From the NCBI GenBank assembly GCA_946885925.1, contig CAMPHP010000304.1, positions 1-5,218 of the forward strand: a DNA stretch of 5,218 nucleotides, read 5' to 3'. Shown here in pieces: positions 1 through 4,801 of this stretch. Below the pieces are notes generated by a model. That model was not told the DNA's origin. It did no database searches and saw nothing but the letters and a program-made list of their open reading frames with translations. Every line of letters starts with the position of its first letter. Within the stretch, counting starts at the first letter, position 1. The position numbers were made by a program, and so were the translations under genes. Source of the stretch: an uncultured Litorilinea sp. (GTDB lineage: Bacteria > Chloroflexota > Anaerolineae > Caldilineales > Caldilineaceae).

Positions 1-1969
1 CTGGCGCGGCTGTATCAACATCTTCGGCAGACCTTGCGGACGATTGCTCGGATGGTTCCCCAGCGACAGCGTTTTCTAGGCTTCCGCTATCTTCGTCTTT
101 GGTGTCAGCCGCCTGGTTGTCAGCAGTTTGGCTGTCAGCAGCTTCGCTATCGGAAGCCGCAGGGCTGGCAGTCGTCTCGGCAGAGGCGGACGCAGTAGCG
201 CCTACATTTGCCAGCGCAATCTTCGTCGTCTGCGCACCACCCAATGCCTGACCAGCACTGTTGACAATCGCTGTATCCACGCGTACTTCGTTACTGCCAG
301 TTGGCGTGTTCACCACCACCTGCGAATCATCCACCGGACGCACTTCTTGGCCCAACATGCTACCATCTGGCCCATAGAGGCTGTAGACGACCGACAACTG
401 GGTTGGCACACCGTCTAGCTCTTGTCCTTGTTGGAATTGCAGCACCACGTTCCACAGCGCCGGATCCAGATCACCGCTGGCCTCTGCGCCCAGGCTCACA
501 TTGCGGACGTTATAGCGTTGCAACATCTTGAGCTTGTGCGCCACACTACCAGCAGTCTCAACATAGACTGTGCGCTCAAGTCCTTGATCATCCTGATAGG
601 TATAGTTGTAGGTGCCAATGCTCTCGTCCCACACGACCTTGCTCAAGACCCGCGGATTTTGCAGCGATAACGCAATCTGCTGATTATCACCCATACCCTG
701 GGCATTCACTTCGCCCAATAACGGGTGCAGCGCATCTTGATAGCCCTTGAGCAGCAAGTAATTGCCACTGCGCTCTACGGAACGACCGAGGAACTCGACC
801 TGAAGCTTACGCCGTTCGACCTGATTTGTCGCAAAGCGGAGCAGTGCATCCATCTCGCCATTTTCAGCATAGGCCCGCGGGTCCACTGGCGCAGGGATAA
901 TCAGCTTATCCACCACAGCGCCCAATCCGGCCCAGTCATAGCCCAGGGTGTCCCAGCTATCCGCCGAAATCTGGCGTGGCATCTCAACACGCACCGCCAA
1001 CGTCTTGTTGTTGGCATGGAGCCTTTCTGCCAGCTTGGACATCAAAAATACAAAGTCAGCCCGTGCGCTGGGTACAGCATCGACACCGCGGTAGTCAATA
1101 ATTACGCCAGGATAGCCGTTTTGTACAATCGTCTGTTCCACGGCGGAAAGTTGATTCTCCTGCAAACCCGGATCGAGCAACAAGTTGTTGATCAAGTCGG
1201 TGCGAATAATGTCGCCGTTCCAGTTGCGAATCGTAGCCAACGTATTGCCACTGTTGACCGGAGCCGTCCCTTCAAGCGCACCATCACCACGCAGATAGAG
1301 ACCCGCCTTTGCCTCGTTGGTCACAACTGCATTGGCTGGAAGTTGCCCGTCCAATCCCAAATCTGCCGTCACCGCAGGCACAGCCGGCGTAGTCTGCATG
1401 ACCATAAAGCTCGAAGGCACAAACTCTAGCCGTGACTCGAGCAGATCTTCCGATGCCAAAACAGTTGAGGGGACGTGGGTCCAAGCAGCGCCATCCCAAG
1501 CATAAACGCCGAGCGTTTCATAGGGCATGCTGTCATTTGGAATGGGAATCGTGAGAATGGCCTGACCAGGCTGATCACCAACGAGTTCTACATCATAATA
1601 AGGGCTTTTTGGAATTAAATAATCTGGCAAATTGCGGGCAGCCTCATACAAGTCGCGCCCTGCTTGGCCTTCAATAAATTCCGAACGGGGCGTGCTGCTT
1701 ACAGCGGCCTGAAAGGTTGACCGCACACCTTCAGCCGGGAAATTTATCACCGTGCCATCTGGATCAGCAATCGCCCCACCCGCAGAGGTAATCCGCGTAT
1801 AGGTAAATGCTTGTAGCCGGTCCAACAGATTAACCGGGGGTAGCAGAAGGGCAAGTACCAATAAGATGGGCAACACGACTAACGTGATGATCCATCCAGC
1901 CGGCCCTTCCAACATTTTTCCAATACCGGACCACGCGGCAGAGCGTGTCCCAAACCGAGAATTTTGCAT
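1..1969 (-). CDS. Membrane-anchored GH18/YaaH-like protein, probably catalytically inactive (3' end outside window)
   Basis: An open frame of 656 codons runs without a stop from ATG at 1969 to the left edge, so the C-terminus is missing. AAGGAG at 1985-1980 lies 10 nt before the start. Residues 1-24 are short and contain Arg/Lys; residues 25-44 form one hydrophobic segment (WIITLVVLPILLVLALLLPP), predicting a signal anchor with an extracytoplasmic body. Residues about 60-240 are beta-like and unassigned. Residues about 245-400 resemble the GH18 barrel of YaaH/spore-germination type proteins: RNWNGD around W250, then NGYPGVIIDYRGVD, SKLAERLHANNKTLAV and YDWAGLGAVVDKLIIPAP. In active relatives the second motif reads DGxxIDFE; here P287 and R294 replace the first Asp and the catalytic Glu, while D292 remains. 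Residues about 588-656 are Ala/Ser/Thr/Asp/Glu-rich, like a linker. The fold call is motif-based; a glycan-binding or structural role is inferred. Confidence 0.85.
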   Translation of the reverse strand, partial: MQNSRFGTRSAAWSGIGKMLEGPAGWIITLVVLPILLVLALLLPPVNLLDRLQAFTYTRITSAGGAIADPDGTVINFPAEGVRSTFQAAVSSTPRSEFIEGQAGRDLYEAARNLPDYLIPKSPYYDVELVGDQPGQAILTIPIPNDSMPYETLGVYAWDGAAWTHVPSTVLASEDLLESRLEFVPSSFMVMQTTPAVPAVTADLGLDGQLPANAVVTNEAKAGLYLRGDGALEGTAPVNSGNTLATIRNWNGDIIRTDLINNLLLDPGLQENQLSAVEQTIVQNGYPGVIIDYRGVDAVPSARADFVFLMSKLAERLHANNKTLAVRVEMPRQISADSWDTLGYDWAGLGAVVDKLIIPAPVDPRAYAENGEMDALLRFATNQVERRKLQVEFLGRSVERSGNYLLLKGYQDALHPLLGEVNAQGMGDNQQIALSLQNPRVLSKVVWDESIGTYNYTYQDDQGLERTVYVETAGSVAHKLKMLQRYNVRNVSLGAEASGDLDPALWNVVLQFQQGQELDGVPTQLSVVYSLYGPDGSMLGQEVRPVDDSQVVVNTPTGSNEVRVDTAIVNSAGQALGGAQTTKIALANVGATASASAETTASPAASDSEAADSQTADNQAADTKDEDSGSLENAVAGEPSEQSSARSAEDVDTAAP

Positions 1970-2028
1970 AGGATGTCAGCTCCTTGGCGAGATATCCGTG
2001 ACGCTACCTGATGTCATCGAAATCCAGA

Positions 2029-2051
2029 AAGAATCAAGACAAGAATCAAGA
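2029..2051. repeat. 12-bp-period tandem repeat in the GH18-like gene leader
   Basis: AAGAATCAAGA occurs at 2029-2039 and again exactly at 2041-2051, a perfect 11-nt match repeated with a 12-bp period. It lies 60-82 bp upstream of the GH18-like start codon, between the proposed minus-strand promoter and the ribosome binding site. It may be a regulator binding site or a chance slippage duplication. Confidence 0.6.
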
Positions 2052-2109
2052 TAGTTCAAACTCATGATCGACCGAAACTGTAAAATTGGTAGCGTATAGA
2101 CAACTTACA

Positions 2110-2137
2110 ATGTTAGCATATTGCTGCCTAGCGACAA
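2110..2137 (-). promoter_or_regulatory. Candidate promoter of the GH18-like gene
   Basis: Read on the minus strand, TTGTCG (2137-2132) and TAACAT (2115-2110) are separated by 16 nt, and TG one base before the -10 gives an extended -10, TGCTAACAT. Each hexamer matches the sigma-70 consensus at 4 of 6 positions. This predicts a leader of about 130 nt. The extended -10 is nearly the same as TGCTATCAT in front of the divergent gene, which supports a paired promoter arrangement. The match is moderate and other placements are possible. Confidence 0.35.
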
Positions 2138-2225
2138 AAATCACTTTTCATGACAACTACCCCCGGCAAAAGACGCAGTTTCCAAACTCCATGTCAAGGG
2201 CATGTACAGGAATGCTTGGGACATC

Positions 2226-2256
2226 TTCAAGGCAGGTTCAAGGCAAGCTCAACGCA
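2226..2256. promoter_or_regulatory. Three phased 11-bp direct repeats, possible response-regulator site
   Basis: TTCAAGGCA occurs at 2226-2234 and 2237-2245, followed in phase by CTCAACGCA at 2248-2256. The period is 11 bp throughout, about one helical turn. TCAAGG also occurs at 2194-2199, exactly 33 bp (three turns) before the first copy, with the weaker match TACAGG at 2205. OmpR/PhoB-family response regulators characteristically bind direct repeats of 11-bp period, so this is a reasonable operator candidate for one or both divergent genes. The repeats are seen directly; the regulator assignment is inference. Confidence 0.5.
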
Positions 2257-2257
2257 A

Positions 2258-2317
2258 AAATACTATTATCTACCCATTTTGTACAAATACTTCTAATGAA
2301 TCATTCTAACAAATACT
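2258..2317. repeat. Three AAATACT copies at 26-27 bp spacing
   Basis: AAATACT is found at 2258-2264, 2285-2291 and 2311-2317. The last two are CAAATACT, and each copy is followed within a few bases by an AT-rich stretch (TATTAT, TCTAAT, AATATT). They lie between the 11-bp repeats and the proposed plus-strand promoter. AT-rich composition raises the chance of coincidence, so a regulatory role is only possible. Confidence 0.4.
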
Positions 2318-2335
2318 AATATTCGTAGCGCAAGT

Positions 2336-2365
2336 TGGTCACCTCTTTATTGCACATGCTATCAT
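2336..2365 (+). promoter_or_regulatory. Candidate extended -10 promoter giving a leaderless transcript
   Basis: TGCTATCAT at 2357-2365 is an extended -10 (TATCAT, 5 of 6 to TATAAT). TGGTCA at 2336-2341 is a weak -35 at 18 nt. Transcription would begin around 2371-2375, at or just before the ATG at 2375. No purine-rich Shine-Dalgarno lies between the -10 and the ATG. Together these suggest leaderless initiation. Confidence 0.45.
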
Positions 2366-2374
2366 ATACCCCTT

Positions 2375-3730
2375 ATGGAGCTAGAATACAGCAACGGCAA
2401 ACGGACATCACGTCGCCGCAATCTATGGCTACAACTTACCCTATCCATCGGCTTTATCTTCTGCCTGATCCTGGGTGTGGGTGCCCTGTCGGCACTTTTC
2501 CTGATTCGGACCGATCCTGAAAGCCAGCCGGGTGTCTCGCCACTCGCTATCCTACCGACTGAAGGTATTGCGCCCAGCCATGCCCTGGCGCAATTGATGG
2601 GTGATCCCCCCAAGGCCCTTGCCTATCAGGCACTACAAGCGGGTGAGTTGGATCTGGCCTATGTCATCACCTTCTTTTCCGTCGAGTTGAGCGACAGCGA
2701 CCGCTTGGCACTCTGGCTGCAAATGGGCCGGCGCTACCTTGCCACACAAAATACCGAGTTAGGCATTCGAGCCTATGACAATGCGCGCGCGGTTGTCGTT
2801 CTCAGCCCCAGCCTTACCTTTAACGAGCGCAGCCAAGCAATGCTGCAAATTGCCGAAGATCTTCTTAAGGTAGACGCTGTCGAGGGGTCACTAGATACCG
2901 CTATCCAGGTTAAACGATTAACTGAACAAACACCAGACATTTTACCTGCGCAACGCAGTCAACTTTTCGAAGGATTGCGTAGATTGGCTACTCAAATGGC
3001 TGACACAAGCGCCGAGGCCGAAAAGTTTGAGGCCGAAGTCGACGCCGCAGCGCGCAATCCCTATTTAACGCCACCTGGTATGCTGCTTACTAGCCAGTGG
3101 GTCTCTATGCCTGAACCGCTGGCAGCAGATCCGGGCGTGCACGAAGCGATAAATCTGCGCCACCAAGCAGCCCGCGCCCTGGCAGACCGCATCACGCATA
3201 CTGGCGGCATTGATATTGAACCAGAACGCCAGACGTTGGCGACCGCGCTGCTCAACGAAGAGCATGCCCGCAACGCCGCTTTCCAGCGAACCCTGGCTTC
3301 GGGTCTTACCTTGGGCCAACAATTCACCCTCTTGCAGGAACGGCGTAGCTGGGCAGCGCTGCGGCTGCAAATCGCCACAGGAGCGTTTGGCACGTCGCTG
3401 GTTCCCGAATGGGAGGCGAATGTAAATACGCTCCAACAGGAACTTTCCGCTGCCAACAACAATCTCCTGGTCGTGGTCGAAGCCATCACCGCGGCGCAAA
3501 CCGATCCGGTCAAGCAGGCCATGCTCCGTGTGGAGACCCAAATGTGGGTAGCTCAACAAACAGAGATCGGCTTGGTCGCCGACCGTACCTTGGTAGACCT
3601 GAGCGATCAACTACGCTTTTTGCAAAGCGAGTTAGTCCGATTGGGCGCGCCACTTGCCTTACCCGTGGCCTATGATGCAGAAGCGCCCAAACCGGGCTTC
3701 CGCATCTTCCCCTTCAACGCGCTGCAATAA
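2375..3730 (+). CDS. Membrane-anchored helical protein with a TPR-like repeat, function unknown
   Basis: This complete 451-residue frame ends at TAA 3728-3730. Residues 1-17 are basic (KRTSRRR), residues 18-44 are one hydrophobic helix, and about 400 residues should lie outside the membrane. Residues 111-145 fit a tetratricopeptide repeat closely: W114, M117, G118, Y121, G130, Y134, A137 and P145 fall at the expected spacings. Neighbouring helices (81-102, 150-188) may be degenerate TPR units. The C-terminal half (about 255-425) is Ala/Gln/Leu-rich and helical, possibly coiled coil. The end, PGFRIFPFNALQ, is aromatic and may be a conserved tail. I do not recognise the family. The ATG is preferred because it precedes the anchor, although no Shine-Dalgarno is visible. 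The gene diverges from the GH18-like gene, also membrane-anchored, so a shared envelope role is plausible. TPRs suggest protein binding. Confidence 0.9.
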   Translation: MELEYSNGKRTSRRRNLWLQLTLSIGFIFCLILGVGALSALFLIRTDPESQPGVSPLAILPTEGIAPSHALAQLMGDPPKALAYQALQAGELDLAYVITFFSVELSDSDRLALWLQMGRRYLATQNTELGIRAYDNARAVVVLSPSLTFNERSQAMLQIAEDLLKVDAVEGSLDTAIQVKRLTEQTPDILPAQRSQLFEGLRRLATQMADTSAEAEKFEAEVDAAARNPYLTPPGMLLTSQWVSMPEPLAADPGVHEAINLRHQAARALADRITHTGGIDIEPERQTLATALLNEEHARNAAFQRTLASGLTLGQQFTLLQERRSWAALRLQIATGAFGTSLVPEWEANVNTLQQELSAANNNLLVVVEAITAAQTDPVKQAMLRVETQMWVAQQTEIGLVADRTLVDLSDQLRFLQSELVRLGAPLALPVAYDAEAPKPGFRIFPFNALQ

Positions 3731-3781
3731 CCAAAGCATCTACATTGCACAAAAGCTAATACGGATAGTCCCCCGGTCTAG

Positions 3782-3793
3782 GTTACTGGTAAC
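3782..3793. repeat. Short perfect palindrome
   Basis: GTTAC at 3782-3786 and GTAAC at 3789-3793 are exact reverse complements around TG. It lies 50 bp after the stop of the 451-residue gene and has no T-tract, so it is not an intrinsic terminator. It could be a protein site or a weak RNA hairpin. Confidence 0.35.
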
Positions 3794-3814
3794 GCTATTC
3801 AGTTATCATTTTTG

Positions 3815-3840
3815 GCTATATTGAGCTTGCTATATTGAGC
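3815..3840. repeat. 14-bp-period tandem repeat
   Basis: GCTATATTGAGC occurs at 3815-3826 and 3829-3840, identical over 12 nt with a 14-bp period. It lies in the non-coding stretch after the 451-residue gene. No function is apparent. Confidence 0.65.
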
Positions 3841-3881
3841 CATCCGAACACCCTTCCTCTAACAGTCCGCTGGCTCTTCTG

Positions 3882-3909
3882 GTGCTACTAAATTAGTGCT
3901 ACAAAATTG
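3882..3909. repeat. Second 14-bp-period tandem repeat
   Basis: GTGCTACTAAATTA (3882-3895) is followed directly by GTGCTACAAAATTG (3896-3909), 12 of 14 positions identical. Its period equals that of the unrelated repeat about 40 bp upstream, which suggests replication slippage or two spaced binding sites. Confidence 0.6.
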
Positions 3910-3989
3910 GACGTCTACAGCGGGCGAGTTGATAGGGTGCAACGAATCACTCACAACACGAACGCGTCCCCGAACGCTCAAATGTGAAG

Positions 3990-4018
3990 TTGACAACCAT
4001 ACCAAGGCAGCGTATACT
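3990..4018 (+). promoter_or_regulatory. Near-consensus sigma-70 promoter
   Basis: TTGACA at 3990-3995, a 17-nt spacer (3996-4012) and TATACT at 4013-4018 give a perfect -35, the optimal spacer and a 5 of 6 -10. The predicted start is near A4025. It is the best promoter in the window and reads towards the 20-codon ORF, the terminator at 4255-4289 and then the SWIM gene. Confidence 0.8.
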
Positions 4019-4024
4019 ATACGC
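4010..4024. promoter_or_regulatory. Perfect 7-1-7 palindrome over the -10 box, candidate operator
   Basis: GCGTATA (4010-4016) and TATACGC (4018-4024) are exact reverse complements around C4017. The element covers the whole -10 hexamer and ends one base before the predicted start, the classic position for a repressor operator. The palindrome is seen directly; repression is inferred. Confidence 0.5.
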
Positions 4025-4030
4025 AACCGA

Positions 4031-4051
4031 TTGTTAATAGAATATTATCAA
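4031..4051. repeat. AT-rich imperfect palindrome just after the predicted start
   Basis: The arms TTGTTAATA (4031-4039) and TATTATCAA (4043-4051) pair at 8 of 9 positions around GAA. It covers about +6 to +27 of the predicted transcript. It could be a second operator half-site pair beside the -10 palindrome, or a weak 5' hairpin in the RNA. Confidence 0.45.
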
Positions 4052-4161
4052 AGCTTTCTCCTTAGCCATCTGTTAACGATCCGTTGGTAGTAATGCTGTA
4101 TCTTTGAAACTAGACGCACATAAGTCGTCAGTTTTTCACGCACATCTCACTGAACTAGCGC

Positions 4162-4200
4162 CAATTGTTCGGTGATTTGAAAGGAAGTGCAAGTGTTCGG
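4162..4200. repeat. CAAnTGTTCGG direct repeat, 28-bp period
   Basis: CAATTGTTCGG (4162-4172) and CAAGTGTTCGG (4190-4200) match at 10 of 11 positions. The second copy overlaps the GTG start of the 20-codon ORF and the first lies just before its Shine-Dalgarno, so both flank the translation start region. Confidence 0.5.
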
Positions 4201-4255
4201 CAAGTATTCTCAAGCCGCAGACAAGGCACTACTGAAAGTGAATATCCATGTGTAA
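4193..4255 (+). CDS. Possible 20-residue small protein or leader peptide
   Basis: GTG at 4193 opens a 20-codon frame ending at TAA 4253-4255. The product would be 20 residues with the core FGKYSQAADKALLKVNIHV after the start Met. AAGGAAG at 4181-4187 stands 5 nt before the GTG, a good Shine-Dalgarno; a second in-frame GTG at 4187 is too close to it. In-frame TGA at 4178-4180 limits extension. The stop's last base is the first base of the terminator stem, which is the tight packing expected of a real short gene or of a leader peptide. The peptide has no membrane segment and is mildly basic (KALLK amphipathic stretch). There is no run of one amino acid that would mark a classical amino-acid attenuator. 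I do not recognise it. It could also be the surviving end of a decayed gene or a chance frame. Confidence 0.4.
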   Translation: MFGKYSQAADKALLKVNIHV

Positions 4256-4289
4256 AAACACTCAGGCGGTGTATGCACCTGAGTGTTTT
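4255..4289 (+). terminator. Strong intrinsic terminator, possibly bidirectional
   Basis: AAAACACTCAGG (4255-4266) and CCTGAGTGTTTT (4278-4289) form a perfect 12-bp stem with an 11-nt loop, followed by CGTTT. The flanking A and T tracts make it usable from either strand. It ends the unit beginning at the 3990 promoter and lies 90 bp before the SWIM start codon. Confidence 0.85.
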
Positions 4290-4378
4290 CGTTTATATAT
4301 GCCCTAACATCACGCTAATCAAAGCATGTTTTTGTCTCTCGTTTGCCCCAAGTTCAAGAACCAGAAAGGACGCGAACA

Positions 4379-4630
4379 ATGGATTCGGTAGCGAGCAGAA
4401 TCGTCAAAGCCCGCCAGTATGCTCAGGAACGAGACCGCCGAGTAAAAGTCCGCAACTTTGAAGTTGAGATTCACGGCGAACACGCCAAACACAGCATCAG
4501 TTACAACAACGGGACGTGGGGTTGTGATTGCGAAGAATGGCAATTGCGCGGTGTCTGCCCCCATGTGATGGCAATGGAAGAGATTCTGGGCGACAGTGTT
4601 GAACCGGCCGTTATGAACCAAGCAGTTTAA
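4379..4630 (+). CDS. Stand-alone mini SWIM zinc-finger protein
   Basis: The frame encodes 83 residues. ATG 4379 is chosen because AAGGA at 4366-4370 is 8 nt upstream; an upstream in-frame TTG at 4343 would add 12 residues but has no such site. Residues 1-26 are a basic helix (RIVKARQYAQERDRRVKVR). Residues about 27-47 are beta-like. The SWIM signature CxCx8CxH is complete: C49, C51, C60 and H62, with W47 and W54 beside it, then the helix VMAMEEIL. SWIM domains bind zinc and serve in DNA or protein binding, usually as part of larger proteins such as SWI2/SNF2 ATPases or MULE transposases. Here the domain is nearly the whole protein, so it probably acts as an adaptor or DNA-binding factor; the target is unknown. 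No convincing promoter lies between the upstream terminator and the ATG. Confidence 0.92.
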   Translation: MDSVASRIVKARQYAQERDRRVKVRNFEVEIHGEHAKHSISYNNGTWGCDCEEWQLRGVCPHVMAMEEILGDSVEPAVMNQAV

Positions 4631-4659
4631 CCCTGGCTTGCCAAACTCCCGTTGGTAAT

Positions 4660-4689
4660 CTATCCGCGACTCCGAATCCTTGCGGATAG
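4660..4689. repeat. 8-bp hairpin in the SWIM 3' untranslated region
   Basis: CTATCCGC (4660-4667) and GCGGATAG (4682-4689) are perfect reverse complements with a 14-nt loop. There is no T-tract, so it is not itself a terminator. It lies between the SWIM stop and the terminator and could stabilise the message. A related short repeat follows: GACAACTGAA at 4703-4712 and GACAACCGAA at 4719-4728. Confidence 0.5.
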
Positions 4690-4735
4690 GATGATTGGCT
4701 TTGACAACTGAAGATTTCGACAACCGAAAACAAGG

Positions 4736-4771
4736 AAAAGCGGGACGGCCTGTAGAGTCGTCCCGCTTTTT
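4736..4771 (+). terminator. Strong intrinsic terminator of the SWIM gene
   Basis: AAAAGCGGGACG (4736-4747) and CGTCCCGCTTTT (4759-4770) form a perfect 12-bp GC-rich stem with an 11-nt loop, followed by T4771. It is about 105 bp after the SWIM stop. The A-tract on the left may allow termination from the other strand as well. Confidence 0.9.
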
Positions 4772-4801
4772 GTCTGGTGCATTTCAGATTGGGGCATAGG
4801 C

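Larger units (their letters stand above)
3731..3989. other. Intergenic stretch without a convincing gene or terminator
   Basis: No supported coding region is seen. An open frame starting GTG at 3896 (64 codons) has no ribosome binding site and runs through the strong promoter at 3990-4018, so it is not accepted. No clear intrinsic terminator follows the 451-residue gene; the first strong plus-strand terminator downstream is at 4255-4289. The stretch contains a small palindrome at 3782-3793, two tandem duplications of 14-bp period, and CGAACGC repeated at 3959-3965 and 3971-3977. Confidence 0.6.
4025..4290 (+). ncRNA. Predicted short transcript or terminator-ended leader of about 265 nt
   Basis: The unit is bounded by the strong promoter (start near 4025) and the intrinsic terminator at 4255-4289. 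It matches no RNA family I recognise: no tmRNA CCA-end architecture, RNase P core or SRP loop is seen. Visible internal structure is modest: nested stems AGTGC/GCACT (4186-4190 with 4226-4230) and CGGC/GCCG (4198-4201 with 4214-4217), plus direct repeats ACGCACAT at 4114-4121 and 4138-4145. Its 3' part contains the 20-codon ORF. It may be a free small RNA or mRNA, or a leader controlling the SWIM gene by attenuation. Boundaries are inferred from signals, not from transcript data. Confidence 0.45.

Noticed and set aside
128..670. Three overlapping plus-strand frames of 76-96 codons
   Set aside because: They are antisense shadows of the GH18-like gene with no ribosome binding site or family resemblance.
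725..1429. Plus-strand 234-codon open frame
   Set aside because: It lies wholly opposite the GH18-like gene, whose frame is continuous for 656 codons and has a clear anchor and domain motifs. The plus-strand product is rich in His/Arg/Gln with no recognisable domain.
2086..2319. 77-codon plus-strand frame in the divergent region
   Set aside because: It has no Shine-Dalgarno, an unlikely composition, and runs through the 11-bp and AAATACT repeats and across the proposed minus-strand promoter.
3061..3610. Minus-strand frames of 153 and 181 codons
   Set aside because: Both are opposite the 451-residue gene, overlap each other in different frames and are Cys/Ser/Arg-rich in the manner of antisense shadows.
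3815..3909. CRISPR-like array
   Set aside because: The repeats are 12-14 bp, occur only in pairs and have essentially no spacers, unlike a CRISPR array.
3896..4090. 64-codon frame starting at GTG 3896
   Set aside because: No ribosome binding site; it begins inside a tandem repeat and passes through the strong promoter and both palindromes.
4025..4290. Known housekeeping RNA (tmRNA, 6S, RNase P or SRP RNA) or known riboswitch
   Set aside because: None of the conserved sequence blocks or the long paired architecture of these RNAs could be found by eye, so only an unclassified transcript is proposed.
4165..4461. 98-codon plus-strand frame
   Set aside because: It reads through the terminator hairpin and overlaps the SWIM gene in another frame. 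The better-supported frames there are the 20-codon ORF and the SWIM gene.
4319..4723. 134-codon minus-strand frame
   Set aside because: It is antisense to the SWIM gene, which has a complete CxCx8CxH motif and a well-placed Shine-Dalgarno; the minus frame shows no domain.
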